64,000 nt of DNA from Candidatus Limicola stercorigallinarum. Lineage in GTDB: Bacteria > Actinomycetota > Coriobacteriia > Coriobacteriales > Coriobacteriaceae. The stretch is taken from positions 39,297 to 103,296 of the forward strand of contig DVID01000047.1 in assembly GCA_018711625.1 (NCBI GenBank), in the 5' to 3' direction. Numbering within the stretch: position 1 is the stretch's first letter; every line of letters starts with the position of its first letter. The notes under the pieces were generated by a model. The model was not told the origin of the DNA, made no database searches, and saw only the letters and a list, made by a program, of their open reading frames with translations. The translations under genes and the position numbers were made by a program. Below are positions 17,947 to 26,627 of the stretch, piece by piece.

Positions 17947-18972
17947 ATGGCTTCCAACACCAACGAACCGCTGTTGCGCGTTGAGCATCTGTCTAAGGAA
18001 TTCCCTGCTGAGGCTGGCATGCTTGCAGGACGTTTCTCCAAGCGTGTTGTGTCTGCTGTGAACGATGTCTCGTTTGAGATTCATGCCGGGGAGACCTTCG
18101 GCCTTGTGGGCGAGTCCGGCTGCGGCAAGTCCACCACGGGCCGCTCTATCATGCGCCTGACCAACCCCACCTCGGGCAAGGTGTTCTTCGAGGGCAAAGA
18201 TGTTTCTCAGATGAACAAGCGTGAGCTCAAGAACCTCCGCCGCGAGATGCAGTTCATCTTCCAGGATCCGTATGCGAGCCTGAACCCGCGTATGACCATT
18301 GGTGAGATTGTCTCGGAGCCTATGACCATCCATGGCGTGGGCACCAAGGAAGAGCGCATGAAGACCGTGCGCGAGCTGCTCGACGTGGTTGGCCTCAACC
18401 CGGAGCACATCAACCGCTATCCGCACGAGTTCTCGGGCGGCCAGCGTCAGCGTATTGGTATTGCACGCGCCTTTGCCCTGCGTCCAAAGCTCATCATCTG
18501 CGACGAGCCCGTCTCGGCACTCGACGTGTCCATCCAGGCGCAGGTGCTGAACCTCCTGAAGGACCTCCAGGACCGCTACGGCACCGCGTACCTCTTCATC
18601 GCCCACGACCTTTCGGTGGTGCAGCACATCTCTGACCGCGTGGCCGTGATGTATCTGGGCAAGATGGTGGAGCTTTCCGATTGGAAGACGCTCTACACCG
18701 AGCCGCATCACCCCTACACGCAGTCGCTGCTTTCGGCTGTGCCGGTGCCCGACCCGGATATCCAGAAGACGCGCAAGCGCATCATTCTGGCCGGCGATCC
18801 GCCGTCGCCCATCGACCCGCCGAGCGGTTGCCGCTTCCACACCCGTTGCCCCATCGCGCAGGCCATTTGCTCCAAGGAGGAGCCGGAATGGAAAGAGGTG
18901 GAGCCCGGTCACTTCTGCGCCTGCCACTTTGCTCAGAAGTTCCCGATCAAGGAGACGTCAATCGAGCTCTAA
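17947..18972 (+). CDS. oppF: Oligopeptide ABC transporter ATP-binding protein OppF
   Basis: Partner ATPase of OppD, 341 residues. Walker [10 protein letters not shown], signature FSGGQRQR and Walker [13 protein letters not shown] are complete, and the C-terminal domain has the matching GCRFHTRCP...C cysteine motif. It is the last gene of the oppABCDF operon, and a perfect 15-bp terminator follows within 50 bases. Peptide length preference cannot be told from sequence; a dipeptide (Dpp) role is an alternative. Confidence 0.95.
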   Translation: MASNTNEPLLRVEHLSKEFPAEAGMLAGRFSKRVVSAVNDVSFEIHAGETFGLVGESGCGKSTTGRSIMRLTNPTSGKVFFEGKDVSQMNKRELKNLRREMQFIFQDPYASLNPRMTIGEIVSEPMTIHGVGTKEERMKTVRELLDVVGLNPEHINRYPHEFSGGQRQRIGIARAFALRPKLIICDEPVSALDVSIQAQVLNLLKDLQDRYGTAYLFIAHDLSVVQHISDRVAVMYLGKMVELSDWKTLYTEPHHPYTQSLLSAVPVPDPDIQKTRKRIILAGDPPSPIDPPSGCRFHTRCPIAQAICSKEEPEWKEVEPGHFCACHFAQKFPIKETSIEL

Positions 18973-19015
18973 GATTGTGGGCCACATAGCTTGATGGCTG
19001 TAAGACAGCTTGCTA

Positions 19016-19051
19016 GAAAGCGGGTCGTGCCAAGGAGCACGACCCGCTTTC
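19016..19051. terminator. Bidirectional terminator between oppF and transglutaminase gene
   Basis: Perfect 15-bp stem, 19016-19030 with 19037-19051, loop CAAGGA. It has A residues at the base of one side and T at the other, between convergent genes, so it can serve both. Confidence 0.8.
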
Positions 19052-19079
19052 GTATGGCGCCGATACCTGACGGTTCTTG

Positions 19080-20693
19080 CTAGAACAGGTGGGCCTCTTC
19101 AATGGCGCGCATAACAAAGGTTGCGCCCTCGATGCGCGTGCATGACCTTGTGGGGCTCAGCTTGTTTCCACTTCCCTGAATGAGGCCTATCTGGAGTGCT
19201 TCAAGAATGCTTGCTTGGGCCCACGAGGAGGTTGTGTTGCTATCGGCAAAGCTTCTGTAGAGCTCCCACGTGCTCTGGCCGTAACCGGAGTGATGCTCGG
19301 CGAGACGAAGCAGGATTACCACGACCTGTTCACGCGAAATGGGGGAGTTGGGTGCAAAGCTTGTGCCTCCGCCTACACCGGCGATGGCGCCTGTTCTCAC
19401 GGCCCAGTTGGCTGCTCCGGTATACCATGCATGCGAAGCCACGTCTGCCATGCCCGTTGTATTGACCGCAGTTGTCATGTTGTATGAGTTTGCCTCATGT
19501 GGCGCAAGGTAGCGCCAAAGCATCGTGGCAAATTGAGCGCGTGTGAGTGTGGCCGAAGGTGCGAAGGTTACCTCGTTAAGGCCTGTGAGAATGCCTGCGT
19601 CAAACACGTATTCAAGCACGCCGCTTGTAACGTACCAATCGTTGGCGCCTACATCGCGGAAGCGGTAGAGCGGCTCAACGGGCTCAGAATACGTTTCCCA
19701 GCTGCGCACATTGTCATAGCGCTGATCGTTGCACGCTGGAGTGGGAGACCATCCATAGTGGTCGCGCGCACGCATGGCTTGGTCGGAGATCATGAAGTAA
19801 TCGGTGTCCACCTTGTCCCAAAAGCCTCCGTCAGCTCCCGTGCTGGAGCTCGGTGGGTCATCCCATGTGACATCGACGTGATAGTTCTTACCGTTGATGG
19901 TCACGATGTTCCAGCCATGGTTCATGGCTGTGGAGCTCACATATGTGCAGGGTATGCCAGCTTTTTGCATGAGGGCCATATACGCCTCGGAGTATCCTTG
20001 GCACACGGCTGTTCCGCGCACAAGCGCCCCGTAGGCGGTGTACGATTCGCTCGGTATGGTGCCATGCAGGTAGTTTGCATAGTCGTAGACACAAGTTCGC
20101 ACAAGGTAGTCGTGAAGCGCCTTCGCCTTCTCAAGGTCTGTCATGTTGTAGCCCACCCAGAGCAGCGCATCGTAAACGGCATCGTTATATTGGTCGCGCA
20201 TGACAGCAATCTGTGCTGTGCTCCAATAGTAGATGGGCTGGAGAGAAAGAACGCGACCGGAGTAGTCATAGGTGATTGTTGTCGTGCGGAAGTAGAACAG
20301 GTCGGGATAATTGTTCCAAAGCCGATCGAGTGCGGCGAGCGCATCTTGATAGGTGGCACCAACATACGACACGTCTATATAGCTTTGCACGGCGTTGACA
20401 GCGCGCACCATAATGCTTTCTAGCGTAGACACGTTTGCTGCAGAGAGTTGATCAATGGACGCTTCGCTATTAAGGGGGAAGTCGGCGGGATTGTCTTTGG
20501 AGCGGGTGATTGTGGTCAGGCCCTGCTGCGCCTGCAGGGCTGTTTCCGTTGTTGCTGCGGTTTCCGTCGTTGCCGTGGCTCCCGCCGTTGGTTCTGCAGT
20601 CTCAGTGGCATACGCTGTGGCAACGTTTGCACCTGGTAAGAAAAGGAGCACAAGGGCGAAGCAAATGGGGGAGAGGCGTCTGAGAAGATGCAT
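19080..20693 (-). CDS. Secreted transglutaminase-like protein with SLH modules
   Basis: Exported protein of 537 residues. A signal peptide (MHLLRRLSPICFALVLLFLPGA) is followed by an Ala/Thr-rich stretch and a transglutaminase-core domain with a Cys231-His259-Asp (near 274) triad in the contexts VCQGYS, NHGWN and HVDVTW. Three SLH modules occupy the C-terminal part from about residue 360, so it is inferred to be wall-bound. Members of this superfamily act as cysteine proteases or crosslinking enzymes; which applies is unknown. The start at 20693 follows AAAGGAG; an in-frame extension upstream would hide the signal peptide. Confidence 0.88.
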   Translation of the reverse strand: MHLLRRLSPICFALVLLFLPGANVATAYATETAEPTAGATATTETAATTETALQAQQGLTTITRSKDNPADFPLNSEASIDQLSAANVSTLESIMVRAVNAVQSYIDVSYVGATYQDALAALDRLWNNYPDLFYFRTTTITYDYSGRVLSLQPIYYWSTAQIAVMRDQYNDAVYDALLWVGYNMTDLEKAKALHDYLVRTCVYDYANYLHGTIPSESYTAYGALVRGTAVCQGYSEAYMALMQKAGIPCTYVSSTAMNHGWNIVTINGKNYHVDVTWDDPPSSSTGADGGFWDKVDTDYFMISDQAMRARDHYGWSPTPACNDQRYDNVRSWETYSEPVEPLYRFRDVGANDWYVTSGVLEYVFDAGILTGLNEVTFAPSATLTRAQFATMLWRYLAPHEANSYNMTTAVNTTGMADVASHAWYTGAANWAVRTGAIAGVGGGTSFAPNSPISREQVVVILLRLAEHHSGYGQSTWELYRSFADSNTTSSWAQASILEALQIGLIQGSGNKLSPTRSCTRIEGATFVMRAIEEAHLF

Positions 20694-20951
20694 AGGGGCT
20701 CCTTTCCATACAAGGCGGCACGCTTGAGGCCATGGTATCGTGTGCAAGAGCGCTCGAGCTTCGAGGAGAGTAGAGTGGCGGGAATCGTAACGTGCGTGAT
20801 GCGGAAATGTGGCCACGGTTCTGGTGTAGCTTGCAATGGCTTGAACATCCGTGCAGGTAGAACACCTAATTTGAGCTCACCCAAACTTTCTTAGAAAATT
20901 CTCTTGCATCCTAAGAGAGATATGGGCTATTATCTTCCTTGCTGAAACCAC

Positions 20952-21041
20952 GTCGGAGTGGCGGAATTGGCAGACGCGCTAGCTTGAGGTGCTAGTGACC
21001 ACATTTCGGTCATGCGGGTTCAAGTCCCGCCTCCGACACCA
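20952..21041 (+). tRNA. tRNA-Leu(GAG)
   Basis: Ninety-base class II tRNA with encoded CCA. Acceptor GTCGGAG pairs with CTCCGAC, the anticodon stem CTAGC/GCTAG encloses TTGAGGT giving anticodon GAG, and a long variable arm and the TTCAAGTC T-loop are present. A terminator follows. Confidence 0.97.
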
Positions 21042-21052
21042 GCGCAACTGAT

Positions 21053-21081
21053 ACCCAAACCCTTCGGGGTTTGGGTTTTTT
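21053..21081 (+). terminator. Terminator after tRNA-Leu
   Basis: Perfect 10-bp stem ACCCAAACCC (21053-21062) with a TTCG tetraloop, followed by a T run. Confidence 0.9.
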
Positions 21082-21281
21082 CTTATCTAGGTGCCCTCCT
21101 TACGGGCGACAGCTCGCCCCTGCTTCCATCTGCCGGTTTTCTTACACGCTTCATGATCGCTTGGGCTCTCTTGGGGTATACAAGGTTGCGATGACATGCC
21201 GAGATGTTGCCGGGCTATCTCTAGGGTTCGCCTGTCCGCGCAACGCATTGTGCTGAGTGCAACCAACCGGGTGGGGGAGCC

Positions 21282-23693
21282 ATGGATACCATAGGACGTT
21301 CGGATGCCACGACGCTCTCGCGGCTCGTTGAGCTTACGAGCGACGCCGTTGTGGTCTGTGATACTGCGGGAACCATCCTCCATGTAAACCACCAGCTGCT
21401 TAAGCTTGCGCGCAAGGAGCGCGGCTCCATCGTAGGTACCGACATCAAGGACTTGATGTTTAGCGAGTTCTTCGAGCGTGCTGGCGACCATCGTCTGCCG
21501 TTTCCGCTCAACGGCACCGATTGCGTCAACATGCTCAAGCTTGCTGACGGCTCGTTCGTTCCCGTGCATACGAGGGCGCTTGCTCCTTCGGCTACCGTGA
21601 CCGAGGAGCATCCCAATCTTATCCGTCGCATGCTTCCGCGTGGTCGTGTGCTTGTAGTGATGCAGAGCCTTGAGGAGCAGTATGCTCACGACCGGCAGAT
21701 GCATCGCGTGCTCTCTGAGCTTCAAGCGGCCAATAAGCGCCTTTCGGGTACACTTTCGGTCATTATGTCTACCGTGGGTGCGGAAGATCTTCCGTCGCTT
21801 CTGGATAATGTTTTGAACCGCTTGGTGGATGCGCTTGATGCCGATGGCTCCCTCATTTACTTCTCAGAGGGCGGTGGGTTCAAGCTGCGCGGTGTTTCAC
21901 GCGGCCTTGAGCACGACTACGTGCCCGAGTTTATCCCGTATGGCGTGGGCATTCCCACCTATGTACTGCGTCACACACGCTCGTGCCGGTTTAACATTGT
22001 GCCTTCAGGCGACCATCGTGGTATTGATGCGGGGCAGTTTTACGACCTCGATGCGCGAAGCAGCCACAAGTTGCGCGTGCAGGATACGCCGCCTTTTAAG
22101 ACCACCATCGACGTGCCCGTGTTTTTTGGCATGCAGATCTTGGGCGTGATTGAGCTGGGTTGGAAGCGCTTTACCCCGCCTCGTCCCTATGATGTGAACG
22201 TGCTGGAGGTAATCTGCGACTACCTCTCTATCGAGCTGGTGAGTCTCACGACGGCATTGCGCTCTCAACGAGCAGCCGAGCTCACGCGTTCGCTCAACCA
22301 CCTGCGCGACACGCTCTACGCCTTCGAGGGCGATCAGGGGACGGTGTGGTGCGAGCTTAACGTCGAGGTGCGGCGCGTGCTCGCGTGCAGACTCTGCCCC
22401 GTGGTGTTTGATGAAGAGCTGGGCGGCTATGTTATAGATTACGAAGACGGGGATCAGGCGCTCCTTCCCGATGACATAGACGACGTCTTTTTCTCTACAA
22501 CAACGCCGGCTGCTCGTATGGGCCATGCTGCGCGTGATCACTTTGCTCATACGGGCCTTCAGGGTCTGGACGAGGCAGACCTCAAGTTTGTGCGACTCAC
22601 GCGCATCGATCGCGGGTCGCGCGCTGGCCGCTGGCTGGAATCGCATGGACTTCCCAGCCAGGGGGCGTTTTTGGACCTTAGGGGCCGCCCCGATGCCCGG
22701 GAGACGGCTTCTGCCTGCGTGGCGTGCGGCGGAGAGGGCCTCGTGCCGTCGCAGCCCCCGGGGCCTCCCCTTATGGTGATGCTCTTGCGCGACGGCTCTC
22801 AGGAGCCCATTGACGATATGGAATTCGATTACCTCGTGCGCTTTGCCCACGACCTTGAGCTCTTCGCGCACAATATGGTGCAGCGGAGCGAGAGCACGCG
22901 CATTGCCCAAACGCTGCAAAGCGGTATGCGCAGCTCGCTGGGTTCGGTTCCAGGCATTACAAGCGACGCGCTGTATTCTTCGGCCACGCGGCAGGCGCTT
23001 GTGGGCGGCGATTTCTACACGTTGCTGCGTATGCCCGACGACCACGCTCTCATGATTTTGGGAGATGTCTCGGGCAAGGGGGTGGAGGCAGCATCGATGT
23101 CTGCCTTGGTGAAGACCGCTCTCACGGCGTATGCCTGGGAGGGCGCGAGCCCGGTTGCCATGGTGCGATCGCTTAATGCCATGCTCATGAGCTTCTCGCG
23201 CGTAGAGACCTTTGCCACCCTCTTTGTGACCGATATCGATCTTCGCCGGCATACAGCTACCTATTGCTCTGCCGGGCATCCGCCCACGATGCTTATTCGT
23301 GGCGCTACATCAGGCGAGGGGTCTACGGAGGAGGCATGTGGCGCGGCTGCGGACGCGGGCGAGCACGATAGCGTTGCCGAGATTGAGCTTTTAAGCACGC
23401 AGTCGGGCGTGGTGGGTGCTTTTGAGGGCATGTCGTACCAGATGGGTTCGTTCACGTGGAATCCGGGTGACATCCTCTTCATGTATACCGATGGCGCCAT
23501 TGAGGCACGCAGCCCTTCCGGTGAGTTTTTTGGCGAGCAGCGGCTGCGCGACATTTTGCTTATGCGGGCCTCCGACGGTGTAGAAGGTTTGTGCCGGAGC
23601 GTGCTGAACGAGCTTGATGTGTTCAGCGCATCGGCGCTTGAAGATGATATTGCCCTGGTGGCGTTGCGCTTGGACGGCGTTGGCGCGCGGTAG
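21282..23693 (+). CDS. PAS/GAF-containing PP2C-type (SpoIIE-like) serine phosphatase
   Basis: Signalling phosphatase of 803 residues without membrane segments. An N-terminal PAS domain (about 8-110) with a VCDTAGTILHVN core is followed by a GAF-like region (about 165-320), a linker, and a SpoIIE-type PP2C domain from about 555 to the end. Metal-binding motifs VGGDFYTLL, LGDVSGKG and the terminal DDIALVALR are intact. Such enzymes dephosphorylate STAS anti-anti-sigma proteins; the next gene encodes one, 25 bases downstream, so the two probably form a partner-switching pair. The stimulus sensed by PAS/GAF is unknown. Confidence 0.9.
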   Translation: MDTIGRSDATTLSRLVELTSDAVVVCDTAGTILHVNHQLLKLARKERGSIVGTDIKDLMFSEFFERAGDHRLPFPLNGTDCVNMLKLADGSFVPVHTRALAPSATVTEEHPNLIRRMLPRGRVLVVMQSLEEQYAHDRQMHRVLSELQAANKRLSGTLSVIMSTVGAEDLPSLLDNVLNRLVDALDADGSLIYFSEGGGFKLRGVSRGLEHDYVPEFIPYGVGIPTYVLRHTRSCRFNIVPSGDHRGIDAGQFYDLDARSSHKLRVQDTPPFKTTIDVPVFFGMQILGVIELGWKRFTPPRPYDVNVLEVICDYLSIELVSLTTALRSQRAAELTRSLNHLRDTLYAFEGDQGTVWCELNVEVRRVLACRLCPVVFDEELGGYVIDYEDGDQALLPDDIDDVFFSTTTPAARMGHAARDHFAHTGLQGLDEADLKFVRLTRIDRGSRAGRWLESHGLPSQGAFLDLRGRPDARETASACVACGGEGLVPSQPPGPPLMVMLLRDGSQEPIDDMEFDYLVRFAHDLELFAHNMVQRSESTRIAQTLQSGMRSSLGSVPGITSDALYSSATRQALVGGDFYTLLRMPDDHALMILGDVSGKGVEAASMSALVKTALTAYAWEGASPVAMVRSLNAMLMSFSRVETFATLFVTDIDLRRHTATYCSAGHPPTMLIRGATSGEGSTEEACGAAADAGEHDSVAEIELLSTQSGVVGAFEGMSYQMGSFTWNPGDILFMYTDGAIEARSPSGEFFGEQRLRDILLMRASDGVEGLCRSVLNELDVFSASALEDDIALVALRLDGVGAR

Positions 23694-23718
23694 ATGCAGA
23701 AGCGAGGAACGGTGGCAT

Positions 23719-24447
23719 ATGCGTGAATGGAACGACATAGCGGTAATCGCCCCTACGAGCGATATCGACATTTCGTCCGTGCCGTTGCTGCGCGAGCAGA
23801 TGGATACGCTTATTGAGAGCGGCATGCGGCGCATTCTCATCAACTGCCGCAACGTAAAGTTCATTGACTCCACGGGCGTGGCGTTTCTTGTCTCGCGCGC
23901 ACGGCGTCTCATGCGCGATGACGGCATGCTCTCGCTCGAAAATGTGTCGGCTGCGGTGGCGCGTTTTTTGCAGATCGCCCGGTTGCTCGACGCGCTGCAC
24001 GTGACCCTGGCCGACCGTCCGCCGGTACCGGTGCTTTCTCCCGGCGAGCTGCCGCAATGGAGCAAGAGCATCCCGGTGCAGGCAGGTATTGAGCACCTAG
24101 CGGGATATCGCCATCGTGTGCTGGAGCTCTTGGAGGGGCTGCCGCTCAGTCGCGAGGCGTGCTATGACACGGCGCTTGCGGCGGGGGAGGCGTTAGGCAA
24201 TGCCTACGATCATGCCGATGGTGCCGGCTGCGTACTCAACGTGCGGGCGTATGGGGACCGTGTAGTTATTGAGGTGTGTGACTGCGGCGAGGGATACGAG
24301 ATTGCCGACAACGAGGAACCCGATGAGTCGGAGGAGCGCGGCCGCGGCATTAGGCTCATGCGTATGTTGGTGGACAGCGTTGAGGTGCGGAAACGTACCG
24401 ATGTGCGGGGAACCATGGTGCGCCTGGTGAAGCTCCTTGCGGTGTGA
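23719..24447 (+). CDS. STAS anti-sigma antagonist fused to HATPase (RsbW-like) kinase
   Basis: Fusion of 242 residues. The N-terminal STAS domain (1-100) carries KFIDSTGVAFLV with Ser51 as the likely phosphorylation site. The C-terminal GHKL kinase domain (about 115-242) has an N box EALGNAYDHA, a G1 box CDCGEGYE and a G2-like ERGRGIRLM. In the usual module antagonist and kinase are separate proteins; here they are one chain. The ATG at 23719 was chosen because it begins the STAS fold; an earlier in-frame start overlaps the phosphatase gene. No sigma factor gene lies nearby, so the final target is unknown. Confidence 0.88.
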   Translation: MREWNDIAVIAPTSDIDISSVPLLREQMDTLIESGMRRILINCRNVKFIDSTGVAFLVSRARRLMRDDGMLSLENVSAAVARFLQIARLLDALHVTLADRPPVPVLSPGELPQWSKSIPVQAGIEHLAGYRHRVLELLEGLPLSREACYDTALAAGEALGNAYDHADGAGCVLNVRAYGDRVVIEVCDCGEGYEIADNEEPDESEERGRGIRLMRMLVDSVEVRKRTDVRGTMVRLVKLLAV

Positions 24448-24573
24448 GGGAGACGCTGGGGGATGTACTTCGGCGGGAGTGGGGTTTGTAGTCCATCGGG
24501 GACGTGGCCTCCGCCAATGGTGCAGTCTGAGGACGGAGTAGCTCAGTCGCTCACATGCTGACCAAATGAAAAG

Positions 24574-24591
24574 AGGCGCCCGAAGGCGCCT
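24574..24591 (-). terminator. Terminator of the tRNA-Gly/tRNA-Cys transcript
   Basis: On the minus strand AGGCGCC-TTCG-GGCGCCT followed by CTTTTC. Lies 10 bases after the tRNA-Cys end. Confidence 0.8.
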
Positions 24592-24601
24592 TGACAAATC
24601 A

Positions 24602-24675
24602 TGGAGGCGACGCCCAGATTCGAACTGGGGGTAAAGGCTTTGCAGGCCTCTGCCTTACCACTTGGCCACGTCGCC
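24602..24675 (-). tRNA. tRNA-Cys(GCA)
   Basis: Seventy-four bases with encoded CCA. Acceptor GGCGACG pairs with CGTCGCC, anticodon GCA sits in the loop CTGCAAA, and the T-loop is TTCGAAT. Transcribed after tRNA-Gly from the promoter at 24810-24838. Confidence 0.97.
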
Positions 24676-24721
24676 GATGAAAAAGGCCGAATGCATAGTT
24701 CATCCGGCCTCTCACATGCAA

Positions 24722-24797
24722 TGGAGCGGACAACGGGGCTCGAACCCGCGACCCCAACCTTGGCAAGGTTGTGCTCTACCAACTGAGCCATGTCCGC
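24722..24797 (-). tRNA. tRNA-Gly(GCC)
   Basis: Seventy-six bases with encoded CCA. Acceptor GCGGACA pairs with TGTCCGC, anticodon GCC lies in TTGCCAA, and the T-loop is TTCGAGC. Confidence 0.97.
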
Positions 24798-24809
24798 TTG
24801 CAGGAAGAT

Positions 24810-24838
24810 AATATACACGGCTTCCCAAGGGCGTGCAA
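24810..24838 (-). promoter_or_regulatory. Promoter of the tRNA-Gly/tRNA-Cys unit
   Basis: Minus-strand -35 TTGCAC (24833-24838), 17-base spacer and -10 TATATT (24810-24815), 12 bases before the tRNA start. Confidence 0.7.
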
Positions 24839-25136
24839 GCCTGAATTTGAAAAAATTTGAAAGAGTGCTGTGACCTGGGAAGATGCTGAGATAACGAAGA
24901 CGGTAGGGGCCTAAGAGCTCGGCTCGCACGTTGTGGAATACGGTGAGGTCTCGGTGTTGCATGTGGGCGAACGGCTAGGTGACGGAAGAGCGGGCGATGG
25001 GGCTAGGCGATTTGCCCAATGTGATAGTTGCTTGAGTTTTCGCGGGTACAATACGAATCGTGTCGCCGCCTTTTGTGGGTGGCGGCGCCTGTTGTTTTAC
25101 GTTTGACCGTGCACGCAGACGATTTGAAAGGGATCC

Positions 25137-26060
25137 ATGCTTCGCATTTCGATTCTTATCTTGCTGGTATTCTTGCTGGCGCGCGGTATTGCAGCGGCTG
25201 TTGCGTTGTATCAAGACAAACACGGCGCGGGCTCGTCGTTCAAGCGGATGCTTCGCCAGGGCAGGATTGATGCGGGCGTCTACGAGGATGCCGTGTGGTC
25301 TGAGGTGGGTTCGGGCGGCCGGCGTCGCCTCCGTTCGCGCATTTCGCGCGAGCAGCAGCGTGTTATCCGCCGCGCACGTCTTGAGATGCGCGAGGACTTT
25401 CTTAACGACAACGATCCTGGCTTCTACCAATACGTCATCATTTTCTTGACGGCGTCGGTGTTGGGACTTGTTATTGAGACGGTCTACACCTTCATCACCT
25501 TTGGCATTGTGGAAAGTCGCGTTGGGTTGGTGTGGGGCCCGTTCTCTCCGCTGTATGGCGTGGGGGCTGTGTTGCTCACCGTTGTGCTGTGGCCGATCCG
25601 CAAGCGCCCCGCGTGGCAGCTCTTTTTCTACTCTGCTTTTTTGGGCGGGATTCTTGAGCAAACAGCCGGCTGGAGCATGGAACACTTTGCCCATTTGCAG
25701 TCGTGGACGTATCTGGGCCTGCCCGACCATATTACACAGTGGGTGGCGTGGCGTTTTCTGATTATGTGGGGCGTTTTGGGTGTTGTGTGGTGCCGCGTGA
25801 TCATGCCCGAGATGATTTACCGCATTGGTGGGCCCACCACGCGCCGCCAGCGGGTGCTCGTGGCGCTGCTCACGGCGTTTATCTCGCTCGACATTGTGAT
25901 GACGGTTGCATGTTTTTGGCGCGCCGGCCAGCGCAGCGAGGGTCTACCGCCGCGCAATCCCTTTGAAGCCTATGTCGACACGCATTTTGACGACGACTTC
26001 ATGGCACGAACGTTTGAGAACATGGTGGTAGGGAAGGATTTGCCAACGGCGGATAGGTAG
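25137..26060 (+). CDS. CmpB-type (putative ABC-transporter type IV) membrane protein
   Basis: Polytopic membrane protein of 307 residues. A short hydrophobic N-terminus is followed by a basic cytoplasmic stretch (about 30-90) and four to six membrane helices from about 95 to 265. The segment GLVIETVYTFITFG....R.GLVWGPFSPLYG matches the CmpB family (putative ABC-transporter type IV). Function in the family is poorly defined. GAAAGGG precedes the ATG. It stands alone between tRNA genes. A GC-rich hairpin lies in its leader near 25060-25090. Confidence 0.75.
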   Translation: MLRISILILLVFLLARGIAAAVALYQDKHGAGSSFKRMLRQGRIDAGVYEDAVWSEVGSGGRRRLRSRISREQQRVIRRARLEMREDFLNDNDPGFYQYVIIFLTASVLGLVIETVYTFITFGIVESRVGLVWGPFSPLYGVGAVLLTVVLWPIRKRPAWQLFFYSAFLGGILEQTAGWSMEHFAHLQSWTYLGLPDHITQWVAWRFLIMWGVLGVVWCRVIMPEMIYRIGGPTTRRQRVLVALLTAFISLDIVMTVACFWRAGQRSEGLPPRNPFEAYVDTHFDDDFMARTFENMVVGKDLPTADR

Positions 26061-26127
26061 AAGGCGCACCGGGCGGGCCGGGTTGGCAGCTGGCGGAGGC
26101 AGCTCCTAAAGAATTTAAAATTGGGGC

Positions 26128-26156
26128 TTTACACTCCTTGAGAGGTTCGGTATATT
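26128..26156 (+). promoter_or_regulatory. Promoter of tRNA-Val
   Basis: -35 TTTACA (26128-26133), 17-base spacer, -10 TATATT (26151-26156), 30 bases before the tRNA. Confidence 0.75.
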
Positions 26157-26186
26157 ATCTCCTGCGCTGAATAGCGCACCCTGAAC

Positions 26187-26261
26187 GGGCGTTTAGCTCA
26201 GGGGGAGAGCGCTTCCCTGACACGGAAGAGGTCACAAGTTCAAATCTTGTAACGCCCACCA
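26187..26261 (+). tRNA. tRNA-Val(GAC)
   Basis: Seventy-five bases with encoded CCA. Acceptor GGGCGTT pairs with AACGCCC, anticodon GAC lies in CTGACAC, and the T-loop is TTCAAAT. Confidence 0.97.
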
Positions 26262-26270
26262 CGAAATTGC

Positions 26271-26302
26271 AGGTCAACCGCTTAGGTGGTTGGCCTTTTT
26301 TC
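26271..26302 (+). terminator. Terminator after tRNA-Val
   Basis: AGGtCAACCGC pairs with GTGGTTGgCCT, followed by six T. Confidence 0.8.
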
Positions 26303-26373
26303 TTTGCGCCATCAAATATTCGACAAATAGAGCGGTTGAGGCTTATGGAACAACCTTCCCGTTGCTAATTATC

Positions 26374-26443
26374 TGCCAGCTTGTTTTTTTGACCTTGAAG
26401 GGGCCGAGAACTCTGCGTTCAACGTCGAAAAAACAAGCTAGCG
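26374..26443. repeat. Dispersed inverted repeat, copy 2
   Basis: Arms 26374-26399 and 26418-26443 match at 22 of 26 positions with an 18-base loop of different sequence from copy 1. Orientation is opposite to copy 1 at 3231-3300. It lies between tRNA-Val and the end of the YhgE genes. Confidence 0.75.
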
Positions 26444-26627
26444 TTTTCGGAGAGGACGCGTCCCGTTATTTGGTGTAAGCGGCATCCCGGCCGGCGCCCG
26501 GAAGGGCGCGGCCGTTCCCTAGAATCGTAGTCACCACAACAGACGGTTCTGGAGAGAGGAACGACCGCTATGGACACTGTACACGAGGAGGCCCTGGCCG
26601 CGGCCGGCGTGCGCGCCGGACGACGCT
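26444..26627. other. Non-coding stretch with hairpin and a 21-codon reading frame
   Basis: A GC-rich hairpin (26487-26499 with 26504-26514, loop GGAA) may end minus-strand transcription. A short frame, 26570-26635 on the plus strand, starts MDTVHEEALAAAGVRAG after GAGAGGAAC and runs into the end of the YhgE gene. It looks like the retained start of a lost gene. No product is claimed. Confidence 0.3.
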
